Assembly: GCA_021030905.1 (NCBI GenBank)
Contig: JAGFMI010000007.1
Span: 496,001 to 560,000 of the forward strand
Direction: 5' to 3'
Length of the DNA stretch: 64,000 nucleotides
From: Pyrenula massariospora
Taxonomy: Eukaryota; Ascomycota; Eurotiomycetes; Pyrenulales; Pyrenulaceae
The position numbers and the translations under genes were made by a program. Numbering within the stretch: the stretch's first letter is position 1; each line of letters starts with the position of its first letter. Positions 10,966 through 22,653 of the stretch are shown here, piece by piece. Below the pieces are notes generated by a model, which worked only from the letters and a program-made list of their open reading frames with translations, was not told the origin of the DNA and ran no database searches.

Positions 10966-11990
10966 ATGTTCTCTTCGTTCGCATACCTCGTTTTCCCTTC
11001 CCTACTTTCCCTTGCATGCGCAGAAACCCCTCCAGGCTTCCAACCAGGCGCCTCACAAAACCTCAGCGTAACATTTCCAGCCAATGTCGAGGTCGCGCCG
11101 CCAGGCCAATTGATGCCTGAATCAGGTTCGTTGCGCTCTTCCCCAACATTACCCACCATCAACAAACTGACAATCTACTCTCAGTCACATCCGGCGCCCC
11201 CTCCTTCACCGCGCCGAACAGCCTCAACGCAAGCGCCGGGAACTATGTAGGCTTCATCATGGACCTTGATGTCGAGCAAAACGGCCAAAAGACCACTCTC
11301 CTCCACATGTCCGTCCTTCAACACCCCCAAAACAGCTCCGTCTAACTTATAACGATATCCAGGATGAAACCCCTCCTCCTCTCAAACTCCTCCACAAACA
11401 AAACAATGAACTTCGCCACCGTCGAAACCGTCCCGGGCGCAGAATACATCGCTCCCAACCCACCCCCGGGACCCGCCCATCGGTAAGCCTCCCTCCCCCC
11501 AACCCCCACATCCAGATCCCATGCTCCTAACACCCTCCCCAGCTACGTAGCCCTCGTCTACGCCCAGCCCCAAACCTTCTCCATCCCCGCCCAATTCTCC
11601 ACCGTCAACCCGCCCATGGACGCCCGCGCGCGCCTCGGCTTCGACATCAACGCCTTCATGTCCGCCACCGGCCTCTCCATGCCCGTCGCGGGGAACTACT
11701 TTACCGTCGAGAACACGGGGAACTCGACCGGGGCCGAAGGCGCCGGTGCTAGCGCTGGGGCGGGGGCGACTGCAACGGCCAGCGCGGAGGGGAGCAAGGG
11801 CACGAGCGTGACGGTCAGCGGGAGCGAGAGTGCGACGGCGAGCGCCGGCGCCGGCGCCGGCGCGCAGAGCAGCAGTCCAGCGTCTTTTACGGGGGGTGTG
11901 ATGGGACGGAGCGAGATGGGAGGGTTGAGGAGGGTTGTGGCTGGGTGGACGGTGGCGATGGTTGCGCTGGGGATTGCGGTTGTGATATGA
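10966..11990 (+). CDS. GPI-anchored PEBP-like protein
   Basis: Four exons, 10966-11125, 11185-11308, 11363-11482 and 11543-11990, give 283 residues. A signal peptide covers about residues 1-19. The middle has the pattern of fungal phosphatidylethanolamine-binding-like proteins: SFTAPNSL, GNYVGFIMDLDV, TTLLHM, AEYIAPNPPPGPAHRYVALVY and a closing VAGNYFTVEN. A serine, alanine and glycine-rich linker follows, then a C-terminal hydrophobic tail preceded by basic residues, the layout of a GPI-anchor signal. The protein is therefore probably on the plasma membrane or cell wall; ligand and role are unknown. The second intron (11309-11362, 54 nt) has a weak donor GTCCGT but removes an in-frame TAA at 11342-11344 and keeps the frame. 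If that intron is not real, the gene would carry a nonsense codon. A GCCGGC repeat within the linker encodes Ala-Gly. Confidence 0.78.
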
Positions 11991-13908
11991 TATGAGGCGG
12001 GGGAAGGGGGAGTAATTTTTCTATCGACCATACCATATCATACCATCTTTCCTTTTCTCGTCTAAGGCATTTGATTTGGGCGTACAGTACAATACATAGG
12101 ACACGGAAATGAAATAGCAAGAGATACCTACCTATCCAGAATTCCACCTTCCCTCCCTCTGCACTGTACTCAACCTCTCCCTCGCTTCCCCTCACCCACC
12201 CACCCACTCCTCTACAACTACCAGTTCTCGCCAAGCCGCCCCTTCGGCTCCCTCCAATCCCGCCATAAACTCAAAACGCCAAGACCCCTCCTGCGCGTTT
12301 CGAAGACCCCAACCCCACACCCCGGATCTCCCCCTTCCCGGATAGAGATCGTTTCATCGCTCCATCTCACGAACCCTAGCTTCTTGCTGTCAAGTCATCT
12401 CCCGTGTATGTCTGCATGCAATGCACTCGGCGCGTTCACGCTTCGGTTCGCTTCGATCTAGGGTATAGAGAAAAAGATGGTGATTTGAGTACAGCCGCAC
12501 GACACGACGCAAAACGGTGCGCTGGTCTATCTAACAGCATACGTCGAGAATTCGATGGCGCAGGTGAATGATAAATGACGGATGATGCGTGTCGGAACGT
12601 TGCTATGGGCCTTGAGCCTGTACTTAGTCGAATGAACAGTCTCTGGCTGCCCAAACTCTTGGTCGGTCGATCAGATGGGCAAGGCGGTGTAGAAGTATTG
12701 ATCAGAGTCTGCGAGTGCGAAGCTGGGTTCTTGCCTCTATCCCCTCGGTCTCTCTATCTCTACCATAAAATTAAATATCTATCCACCCGCTTCCCGTCAA
12801 GAAATCCAAACAAATCCACTCTCAGCGTCATGAGCCGCGTGCAAACCCTTCACTCTACCGAAAAGCGCAATCATACTAAATATACCATTCCCTACCTTCC
12901 CACCCAGCGGCGTGTGAGGCATCTACCCACTACGCTCCTACCAGCACCACACCTCCCGACCAGTCCACCCACCCATCGCCCTCCACTCCCGTCCTAAAAC
13001 CCACACCTCTAGTAGCCAACCCAACCCGTAAATCCCCCTACTCCGAAGCCGCGCAGTCGAAAGATGAGAAAAGAATGCCTACTGATCAGACGCGGTGTAT
13101 GGGTAAGTCTACCACAGAAACCCTAACCACCACGTTTACAAGCGTCCCACGCCCCACACACAGAGACAAACGGGAAAAGGGAGATTAAATGCCATCCTAC
13201 CTACCACGGGCGAGAGCGTCGGGCAGGAAGACGAGACGAGTCCGGCGCAACGCACCTAAACCCTCGAGTTCAAGCTCGCATTCTACTTGACAGTGCAAAC
13301 TACCTAAATATTAGGTATTACGCGATGCTAGGCGGCGTAGTAGAGGTGATCTCGACGGCGCTGGTAAGAGCCGGCGGTTAATGGCGTGGAGTAGTCTGTC
13401 AATCTCTGTAATTAAATAAGTAGGTACTTAGCCGCAACAGGCGACGAACGTCGTGCCATAAGTCTCTAGGGCATTGTACGATATATGTAAGTTTACGTTT
13501 TACGCGTCGTCAATATCTTGTCCCTATTCTGTAGAAGAGGCATGTAGCGTTGGAACGAATGCGAGAAAGCGCTATAAACTACTAATATGGGTGTCAGAAC
13601 GTAGCCGTCCAGCCGGCCGGTGTATCAAAACTAGACTCGCTCGTCACCGAAGGGGTGGTGGTAGGGAGGGAGGGATAACTCCATGTCTGACGCCAAGTTT
13701 TAAGCGTGGGTAAGGAATTTCGGAGTAGACCACGGTTAAAATTCATTATATTCGTTGCATGGACTTTTAAACTGTTGCCGATCCCCCAAGTCTTAAAGTA
13801 TGTATGTACGTATTCCTTCCATACACAACTTTTTTGCCTTCAGCCTCGCTATCAGTAATTAGAGATCAATATCCGCACACTTCGATAGAAAAATGTTAGC
13901 CGGCGAGA
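11991..13908. other. Intergenic region, pyrimidine-rich on the plus strand
   Basis: No supported gene. Long C/T-rich stretches (for example 12130-12330 and 12890-13040) and short frames at 12436-12654 and 12575-12997 are low-complexity and have no domain. The gap lies between the 3' ends of two convergent genes, so it contains both terminators but should need no promoter; its 1.9-kb length is somewhat large for that. Confidence 0.45.
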
Positions 13909-16262
13909 TCAGCTCGGCACATTCGCAAACCCATATGCTCTCCCTAGCACCTCCCTCTTCAGCGCTTCGATGTCAAGATCCTCGATCCCCGCCCTGTCCT
14001 CCGTTGTTCCTTGTCCCTCCATGAGCAAGCATCCCGTCAAGAATCTTCTGATCCTCTCCCACGCGGTATCCGACAACCTCTTACACACCCTCGTCATACG
14101 CGAGGTAAGCCACCAGATCCACCGCTCATCCACCTCGGCACTCGCTCTTGTGTCCTCACGCCAGACAAGCATGACGAGGAACCCATTGTAGTTGGTCGTC
14201 GCGCCGGTATCGTACTGTGCGAGGTCGAGGTTGAGTTTCTCAAGCCAGCGAAGGAAGTCGGCGGGGTTGCGGCGGTAAAACCACACGATGAGGTTAAAGA
14301 AGATAAGGAGGGCGAGATGGGGGGTGGAGCGTTGGTTTGAGTGGCTGTGTGTCGCGGCGATAATGGAGCGGATGATAAGGGACATTTGTTGGAGCGGAGA
14401 AATGGATGCTGGTATCATTAGATTCGGGGTCAGTGGGGCAGACACTTCTTGCGTGAGAAAGACTCCACGCGTCATTCGAGCGTTTTGAGCGCAAGCGTGA
14501 AGGAAAACTGTAAACTGCTCAAAGATATGTGATGCTATCTGAGCTTTGGAGATATTTTGATCGATTGTCGGAGCTTCTACCGCAGTACTCTGAGCAGCCG
14601 GACTCATAACTTCTGAACGATTTTCGGTATCAAAGTAGGAGCGGGAAATAGGGCTCAGCGCCGAACCGTCCCATGATAGGCCCCAATCGGTCGAAGAGGT
14701 CTGTCTCTGAAGGATCTCGACGGTCAGGATTGTACTATCATCATGTTAGAAACAGTAAGACTGTAGAGCGTGGGGGAATACCAAAAGAGATGTCTTGCCA
14801 TCACAGGCGTGTTAGACTCAATTAGGCCCCGAAGACCGCCTGCATCCTGGACGATGGACCTTGCGGCATTGTAGTGAGTCGAAAGTGACACCAGCGAGCC
14901 AGTCGCGTTCTAACCATATCGTAAAACTGATCAGCAAAGCTCCAAATGAGAAAGGAAAGGGCGACTTTACTTCTACGTTGGCCAGAGAAGAGATGGCAAA
15001 CAGCAAACTTGGGACATCCTCATCCCGATTAGATCTCAAGCTTTCGTTCACTGAGCGGATGAGTCTTGTCTTAGATGATAGAGCAAAAGGTGCGTCTGGT
15101 CTGCCTTGTAAGGCCGCGAGATGCACTGCAGTGTAGCAAAGAAGGCCCTGAAACCCAAGAGAGCTCTTGCATTGACCCCATAGTCGTAGGAGAGATCTGA
15201 AAGGGCTCAGGTATTCAGGAGACTGGACTCCGAACCTTCTCGAGGGTATCGTTTCTGTATCTTAACAACCCATGAATTGAGTAAGGGCATAGAGCTTCAT
15301 GTGGAGGATGACAGAGATTTTCATGAAGAAGGTAATAAACCCCCACGACGTGTGGAGGTCGAGGGGTAGAGAAGTAGGAGAAAGTTTACATACAGTGATG
15401 GATCAGCTCTTGCTCGTTAGCGCTCGGGCTTAGTGGAAGCGTCAAGCTTGCGAATGGGTCCACGGGTGAAGGGCTCAAAGTGCTGAGAGGACTAGCGGGA
15501 CAGCGATCGGTGCCATCTCCCCCCTGGCCGCCAGGTATAGAGCCCCCAATCACGGAAGTGGCAATGCTACCCGGGCCCGATAGTTCTTGTGGAGGTGGCG
15601 CAGATCCAAATTGAGCACACGCTTGACTTCTGGGACCTTCTTGCCCAGAATTCATGTCTAATATTGTTGAGGTCTCGAACGTCTGCGTAGATCCATGAGC
15701 TAAACCACTACCTGCAGTCGAGGGCTGATCTCCCGATGTTGGTGTAACCAAGCCCAATGCATCTGGCAGGTCTGTAGTCGCGCTTGACGGACCACCATCT
15801 ACCTGCCTAGCTTTATAGCGCTCAACCTCTTGCTGCCGCCTCTTACGCATAAAATCTCGCATAACATGAGCACGCGCTCTTCGTCGAGAAGCTTCATCTT
15901 TCTCGGATATGAACTCGAACCGGTGCGGCGGTTGGCTGGGGACATTTTGGCTGGTTTCCGCACTTGGGGAGGCTCGCAGGCCAGGGAGCCGCGGAGAGAG
16001 GGTCACAGGAGGCGGTGGACTCTCAGGGGCTGTAGCTCGAGTTCCTGCAGCAAAGTAATCAGAGGTCGCGATTGGTAATCGAATGACATCCCATTGTAGG
16101 TCGGGCATAGGTTGATTTTTGGGAGGAAGGTTGTCGTCACCCACGGGGCTTTCGCCTGGACCTAATCCAGGTGGGGCCGTGCACGCTGACACACCGTGCA
16201 GGAGACTTACCGGGGAAAGGATCTTCTAGGGAAGTCGATTGCGATCGATCTTCCTCAGACAT
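13909..16262 (-). CDS. Fungal transcription factor-domain protein without zinc cluster
   Basis: Five exons, 16262-16211, 16161-15394, 15260-14971, 14909-14782 and 14734-13909, give 687 residues. Introns are 49, 133, 61 and 47 nt. Residues about 20-250 are Pro/Ser-rich and disordered, with a basic helix (RRRARAHVMRDFMRKRRQQEVERYKARQ) typical of this family. A helical fungal-specific transcription factor domain follows from ELIHHY onward, including YLSPFRSLLRLWG, LLCYTAVHLAAL, RSIVQDAGGLRGL, and a C-terminal region with YRRNPADFLRWLEKL. No Zn2Cys6 motif (six spaced cysteines) is present. Such proteins are usually nuclear regulators or diverged relatives; the target is unknown. The gene is divergent from an esterase, which is the first candidate target, but that is inference. 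The third exon depends on the 133-nt intron; without it stops appear. Confidence 0.75.
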
Positions 16263-16950
16263 TGTTTCATCCTTAATATTACAATCATGCTCGAGTTCTC
16301 CGGGTTGGATGTCTACGTAAAACCGCGACGGCGACAAAGCGGGCTCGCTCCCACGCACAGCGCAGCAGAGGCGTCGGTAGGCATTGGCAGGACTTTGCAG
16401 CTACTTTCCCGTTGAGGCATGGCCACCAGCACCTCAATTGTGTACTGCAACGTCGATGCGATGCAGGCTCACGAGAAAGCTCGCCTTGACACCGAACTGC
16501 GATACTTTTAATGCTCGATAAATCCTTAGGTGTGTTTCCTTGTGCAACTCGCCGTTGAATTTCTCCGCCAAGGCATCCGCAATATCGTCGTTTGCAACAC
16601 CGAGATGGGTCCGTCAAAGATATACCTTACGCGGGAATTCGTGGAGTTGGTCTTCCAGGATGGCTTTTAACTCCACGCTACTCCCACATGCTCGCTCCAT
16701 TCGTTGGAGTTGTCTACTAAGGTAAGCCGGACGGCTTTATCGTTGGATGCGGGGTGGATGAGAGCCGAAGGGGTGGACAAAGACGTATGATATCCACAAT
16801 TATCCGACACCACGCATCAAAATGGAAAGCGTTTCTGGAATTCTTGATAAACGCGATAATGCTGTTCACACACTTGGATCGCTAAGATTCTATATCGACC
16901 TACGCAACACACTTTGAAAATAGTCACACCTTTTTAGAGAATCGTCCATC
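16263..16950. promoter_or_regulatory. Divergent promoter region, regulator and esterase
   Basis: The 0.7-kb gap lies between the start codons of the transcription factor-domain gene (minus) and the esterase gene (plus), so it must hold both promoters. A minus-strand frame at 16285-16617 has no motif. The stretch just before 16951 is AT-richer than the rest. No specific site can be named. Confidence 0.4.
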
Positions 16951-18075
16951 ATGCCTCTACAAAGCGATATATCTGTCAACGTTCCGAGGTTCCAAGCTTC
17001 GAGCATTCCCGGCGAGACAATCAAATTTAACGAATCTCTGCAGGAGATCATGAGAAATGGACCGAAATGGTACCAAGTTGGTAGGAGTGATACTCGCATC
17101 CTGCAAAGAAAGATCTCATTCTCAGGTAGGAGCATCAAAGTACCGGGAGATGAGGCAAAAGGGCGAAACTCCGCTGCCTCCAGTCACACATTTGGATTCT
17201 GCAGAAAAAATGAGCATTCCATCACGAGACGCAGGGCGAAGTATTCCATGCCGAATTTTGAAACCTAACCCAGGAATACCGATCACAGGAGTCTTCTACC
17301 ACATCCACGGAGGAGGGTGGGTCTTGATGGACGAAGCATCGCAGGATCCGTACCTCCAAAAACTCGCTGACGAATGTGGGCTGGTTTGCATAAGTGTGGG
17401 GTATCGATTAGCACCAGAAGAACCGTTCCCAGCTGGTCCAAATGACTGTAAGTCAAAAAACTGTTGTTTAGAAGTAGAGCCAGCAAATTAAGAGGAGAGC
17501 CAGGTTACGATGTTGCGGAATGGCTGATCGATCACGCGAAATCGACATTTGGAGCCGAATTGTCTTTTGCTGGTGGAGAAAGTGCTGGGGGTAATTTGGG
17601 TGCACTGACGGCGTTACACCTCTTGAAATCATCGAAGCCGCAGTACTCACAATTTCGATTCAAAGGTCTCGTCCTCCATTTCGGTGTCTACGACCTGAGC
17701 TTTCAGCCATCGTCCTTTAATTTCCAGAAAGACCCTGCGCTCGTTCTCGACTTGGATCTCATGAACCACTATAATGCTGCCTACTTACCAGGCAAATCTT
17801 GCGAAGAAAGGAAGTCTCCTGAGATATCACCTCTATTTGCGGATCTGTACAGATTCAAACTACCACCCGCTTTCTTGACGTGTGGGACGGAAGATATGCT
17901 GTTGGACGACACGGTCTTCATGGGGGTCCGATGGCAAATGGCTGGCGGGGAAGCTGTGGTCAAGATTTATCCAGGTGGCCCTCACGGGTTCATCATGTTC
18001 CCTGCGGACAAGATGCAATGTTCGAAAGATGGCATGGAGGACACACTAGCCTTCATCCGGAGCAAGCTACCTTAA
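16951..18075 (+). CDS. Alpha/beta hydrolase, HSL-family esterase
   Basis: Three exons, 16951-17076, 17126-17447 and 17504-18075, give 339 residues. The hallmarks of hormone-sensitive-lipase-type esterases are present: the oxyanion-hole motif HGGGW in YHIHGGGWVLMDE, the SVGYRLAPEEPFPAGPND block, the nucleophile elbow GESAGG with catalytic Ser, an acidic residue in the CGTEDMLLDD region and the catalytic His in GGPHGF. There is no signal peptide, so the enzyme is probably cytosolic. It should hydrolyse short acyl or aryl esters; the natural substrate is unknown. The first intron is ambiguous: 17077-17125 and 17081-17129 are both possible and give the same protein. The second splits the codon for Cys in the PNDCYDVAEW segment, a common sequence in this family. 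Confidence 0.9.
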
Positions 18076-19223
18076 GTAGCGCTTTACTTGTTCAAGGACT
18101 TTGCTAGAGCGTATTTGGGTCTGTTATGAGAACATGAGCAAGCTGCTTACACCAAAGTAGACCGACAAATACATATCTTCAACGACCGGCAAAGAATGAA
18201 CAGTCGTGGATTTTAATTTCCCTATAGGATACGTTTCAGCCGTGGCCATGGTACTGGGTTGTACCTCGTCTTTCCTAACGTGGTACAAGATGTTAATGCC
18301 GCAAATCAGCTCAATGGCCCACACGGCAGATTGAGGCGAAGAGGATGCGCACCGACTCCCGAGCGGGTGGTTGTCGCCCTTGATTCGGGGAGGTGCAGCC
18401 GATGAAGCCCGCCGGCGACATAAAGCCCTTTTAGCTCCGGGCGGCGAGTCGTGACGCCAGACACGATTGGGCGCGGGCGCGACGCTTGCGAGGCTGGCGA
18501 CCCCGCCGTCATCATCTCCTACCCCACTTGACCCGACAGAAAGAAAATACGGCGCTGGAGGCCGTCAGGGAACCACACCTAGGCAGCTCCCCTCTCCCCA
18601 CACCCCATACCGCAACCGTCCTATCGATGGGCCTCGAAGCCGCGATGGAAAGATTTTCAAGGTCTTATCGGCGCCATCCCATCATCCCTACCGCTCAATA
18701 TGAAGCCCGTCTCGCCATCCTTCTCCATCCCGTCTTCTCTTACCTTTGCACGCCTCTCACCTTTCCCTCTTATCCCGCGCGCCGCTTGTTGCTATAGATC
18801 AGTGAATAACAGCGCCGTTTCACATTACCGTTCACACCTTGTGGTCGCCCGAGTGGACTGCTTCGTTTGATAGTATCGTTAATTGAGTATATGCGCCGTC
18901 TTGCAAAGTATCGAGAATACTTCGTCTGAGATCCAGCCCTACGCAAACGAACATCTATCACCGCGACCCGCCGCCCTCGCGAACGAATCCCGGCCTGATC
19001 CCAACGCAGTCAGCCCAAACGAAAGAGAGCCATATTCGCCAAATTGCCCACACGACTTTCAAACGCTCAAAGATTGGGATTTTCCCAACAGCAACTTTGA
19101 CAAGACAACGTGCCATCGCCCATTGCACCTTCCCACATCCCGCGCATCGCGATAGACAGACATATTGCGCGCTGTGGCCTACACTTTTTGTCTGCAGCGT
19201 TGAACTTCCGCTAGACTCTCGCC
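18076..19223. other. Intergenic region, probable permease promoter and leader
   Basis: No supported gene. The left part is the esterase 3' end; the right part, with C-rich and CT-rich stretches from about 18570 to 18790, is likely the promoter and 5' leader of the permease gene. Frames at 18467-18797 and 18883-19155 lack motifs. Confidence 0.45.
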
Positions 19224-21047
19224 ATGGACACTGCCAAGAGCACCGGAATTGACCCGACTTCCTTGCGAAAAGAAAGTGTTCCTGCTGTTGAGCTTCAGGA
19301 CTCTAAGGGCAGAAGAAGAACAGTACAATTAGCAGAGCTCAGTGATGCAGACAGACAGCTCGCCGAGCAGTTCGGTTACAAGCCCGTGCGCCTTATTGCC
19401 CTTTCGTAAATGAAACATTACTTACCATCACCATGTAGGTCTTCAAGAGAGAATTTGGATATCTGTCCACCTTCTCCTTTGCGGTCAGCATCAGCGGGCT
19501 GTTTGCTACTACAGCCACTACCTTTTCATTCCCGCTTTATGCGGGGGGCTCGGCTTCTGTCGTCTGGTGCTGGCTGATATCAGGTGCCGGTTGTATGTGC
19601 ATTGCCTGTAGTGTTGCCGAACTTGTCTCCGCATATCCGACATCGGGTGGCCTGTACTACACGGTCTCCCGCCTAGCTCCGCGTGAATGGGTTCCATCAA
19701 TTAGCTGGGTGACGGGTTGGATTAATCTCTTGGGCCAAGTTGCGGGTGTAGCCTCTTCGGAATATGGGTCAGCCCAACTGCTTCTCGCTGCTGTGTCGAT
19801 GGGGTCAAATTTCACATACTTGCCCACGTCCGGCCATATCATTGGCGTCATGGCAGCTCTGACTGTGGTCTGTGGCTTGGTCAACTCTCTCTCAACATAC
19901 TGGATGGAAAAGATGACAAAGACCTACGTGATCTTCCATGGTTTGGTACTACTGACTTGCTCCATCGCCCTTCTGGCGAAAACAGATAACAAGCATGATG
20001 CGAACTATGTCTTCACTCATGTCGAATCTAACTCTGGATGGACGCCTCTCGGCTTCTCATTCTTGTTCGGTTTCTTGAGTGTCAGCTGGACCATGACTGT
20101 AAGCACTGCAATCTTTTTCCAAGTTCTACCTACTGACTTTAGCAGGATTATGACGCAACAGCTCACATTACTGAAGAGTAGGGTCTATAAATAATTGATG
20201 GCAAATGGAAATCTGACAAGTTTACAGAATCAATGAGCCCGAGGTCAAGGCCCCATGGGCAATTTCTCTGGCCATGGCCTTCACGTATGTTGTCGGATGG
20301 CTGTTCAACATTGTTCTCTGCTTTTGCATGGGCAATCCTCTCGACATCCTTGGGCTGAGCGACAATCCGCCACCAGCTTCCGTCATGGAGCAGCCTGTTG
20401 CACAGATCTTTTACACGTCCCTCGGCAAAGGTGGCGGTATCTTCTTCACAGTCTGCGCCTTGATTATTCTTCAATTTGTCTGCTTCACAGCTACTCAAGC
20501 TCTCGGACGTACCGTCTTTGCTTTCTCTCGTGACCGCCTGATCCCCTTCTCCAGTATCTGGACCATCGTCAATCAACGCACAGGTACACCACTTTATGCA
20601 GTATGGATATCTGTCGTCTGCTGCATCGCCATCAACCTCATCGGTCTCGGCTCCTACGCCGCCATCTCCGGTGTTTTCAACGTCTGCGCCATCTGTCTCG
20701 ACTGGAGTTACATCATCCCCATCCTCTGCAAGATGTTCTCCTCCAAATTCGAGCCCGGACCTTGGCACATGGGCAAATTGGGATACTATGTGAACGCGTG
20801 GGCGTCGCTGTGGACGCTCTTTGTGACGATCATCTTCGTGTTGCCGACGTTCCGGCCGGTCAAGGCCGACGAGATGAACTACGCCTCGGTCTTCTTGGTG
20901 TTTATCCTGGTTGCTGCGCTGATTTATTGGGTCATCGGCGGCAGGAGGTTCTACACGGGCCCGCTGATGGAGGCGGAGATCCTAGATGACGCGAGGGATA
21001 CGTCGAGTGGGGAGCACGATCTTTCGGAGAAGGCAGATGTGGCTTGA
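19224..21047 (+). CDS. Amino acid/GABA-type permease (APC family)
   Basis: Four exons, 19224-19385, 19439-20098, 20146-20177 and 20228-21047, give 557 residues; the third exon is only 32 nt. After a cytosolic N-terminus of about 60 residues the first segment begins with FKREFGYLSTFSFAVSISG, a signature of fungal amino acid, choline and GABA permeases. About twelve hydrophobic segments follow, with EYGSAQLLLA, the DYDATAHITEE loop (which spans the tiny exon) and FAFSRDRLIPFSSIW, all usual in this family. The protein is a plasma membrane or vacuolar proton-coupled importer of amino acids or related amines; the exact substrate cannot be read from sequence. The C-terminus is short and acidic. Length and motifs are normal for the family, so the gene appears functional. 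Confidence 0.92.
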
Positions 21048-22653
21048 GGCGGCTTTCTTGTTGCATACGAGGTGGATAAATGTTTTGTCGATGATTTACC
21101 ATTCGCTGAGTACATATTCCCCAATAGTCAATGATTTTGCCATTCATTGAGTATATGTTCCCCACCGTTCAATCGTTGATTTCTACTCCGTTTCTCGCCG
21201 GGGTAAATTTACTGTACCTTACTAAAACACTATCTAAGTAAGTAGACATCCGCTATGTTCCGTCCATCAGCCGCGCCAGACATCTCCGCATCAAAGCAAT
21301 AAGAGCACTGTGAATGAAACAATTCTTGAATCCCTCCGGGAGTAAATGGAACCAATTGTGTTCCCCAGACGCGGAAACCAGGGCTGAGAGCAGGATCTGC
21401 AACTCACCTCTCTCTTATAATAATGCTCCGGTAAGGAAAGTACCAACATGAAGCTACTAGAAAAGGGACTTTTCCATGCCGAGCAGAGAAGGTTAGATCT
21501 TATCTAAACAGTGAGCTGGAGGAGAAAGGGGATTTGGAATGTCACGGAGGATATTCTTACAAGCACGCATGTAGATGGGAAGAGTTTTTGTAGCTGTAGG
21601 TGTTTGATCTTAATTTTGATCAATGATGCTTCTGTGTCATGCCTGCCAAGACTTGCCAAGACCCCCTGTGTGATATTCGCCACCGGGGCGAGTTCGTTCG
21701 AAGCTCTGGGGCTATCTGGCACGCTACCCAAATATCCTGAGGTAAGCCCTAGGCCCTAATTATTAGATTAGGATTAAAGCTGTCTGCTATAAGTCTTAAC
21801 ATTTTATAGTAAACATAATTTTATTCTACACATTCCACGTGAGGTTTTCATTGGTCGTGGTAAGGCTTTTCGAAAACTGAGAAACCTGTGCATGCCTTCA
21901 AGCTGTGGCAAGCGGCAGATTGAACAGAAAATAATCATGCCATATGACTTAGAAGGCTCCGGAAAAGTTTGAGCATGCTGTCGACAAGATCCCGAACTTT
22001 GGTGCCCACGGCAAGACTTGCATCCATTGGTCTTGGCGTAAAGCGTTGTGAGTCTCGTTCAGGCGTAGGAGGAACGACGACGTTCCCTACGCCCGTCTAC
22101 ACTTACCACCTGTCAGCGTATCGCTGAGCGATTTTTACCTCCACCTTTCCATTTGCCAATCGTGACTTCGGCGCTTAAGCGGGTTGTGCAATTGGTCGCC
22201 AAGCAGAGATCATCGAGAAGTAGGGCAGTGTTTCAATTTGGCCCCAGAGGACGTAAATGGAAAATACTGGGACGAACGTCTCAATAAATGACATGCATGT
22301 TGTCACGGTCTGGTGCGCCCCTCTCTTACTACGGCCCTGAATAATGGCACGGCAACGGTCGTCGCTGATCAGGCTGAATGGGCTCCAAAATCGACTTGCA
22401 ACCTGCGAAACTTGCCAAGGTCTAAATCCGCCTGGCAGGGATGCCTGCTATCGATGTCTCAGCCTCGCGATTGAAAAGGTGCTAAATATCGCGACAGAAG
22501 GAAGACCGTCGTTGCCAGAACTCACTTTTTTCTAATGGAAATCCCCACCAGGCTTTCAGCATGACGGTCAATTGTCTTCAGGAGTAGCCGTGCAAAGATT
22601 GCTCGGATCCACAATCCCAAGACGTCGCCATTCAGTTCTCGGCGGCTTCACCG
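21048..22653. other. Intergenic region after the permease
   Basis: No supported gene. It contains a two-copy 40-bp repeat just after the permease stop and several unremarkable frames, including 22344-22535, which encodes a short Cys-containing peptide without a signal sequence. The right end should be the promoter of the DUF3433 gene. Confidence 0.45.
21091..21171. repeat. 40-bp imperfect tandem repeat in permease 3' region
   Basis: Two copies, 21091-21130 and 21131-21171, share ATGATTT, CCATTC, TGAGTA, TTCCCC and GTTCA/GTCA in the same order, with a one-base length difference. It lies about 45 bp after the permease stop codon and is probably within the 3' untranslated region. Confidence 0.7.

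Noticed and set aside
12575-12997. Open frame of 140 codons on the plus strand
   Set aside because: C/T-rich low-complexity sequence with Pro/Thr/His bias and no domain.
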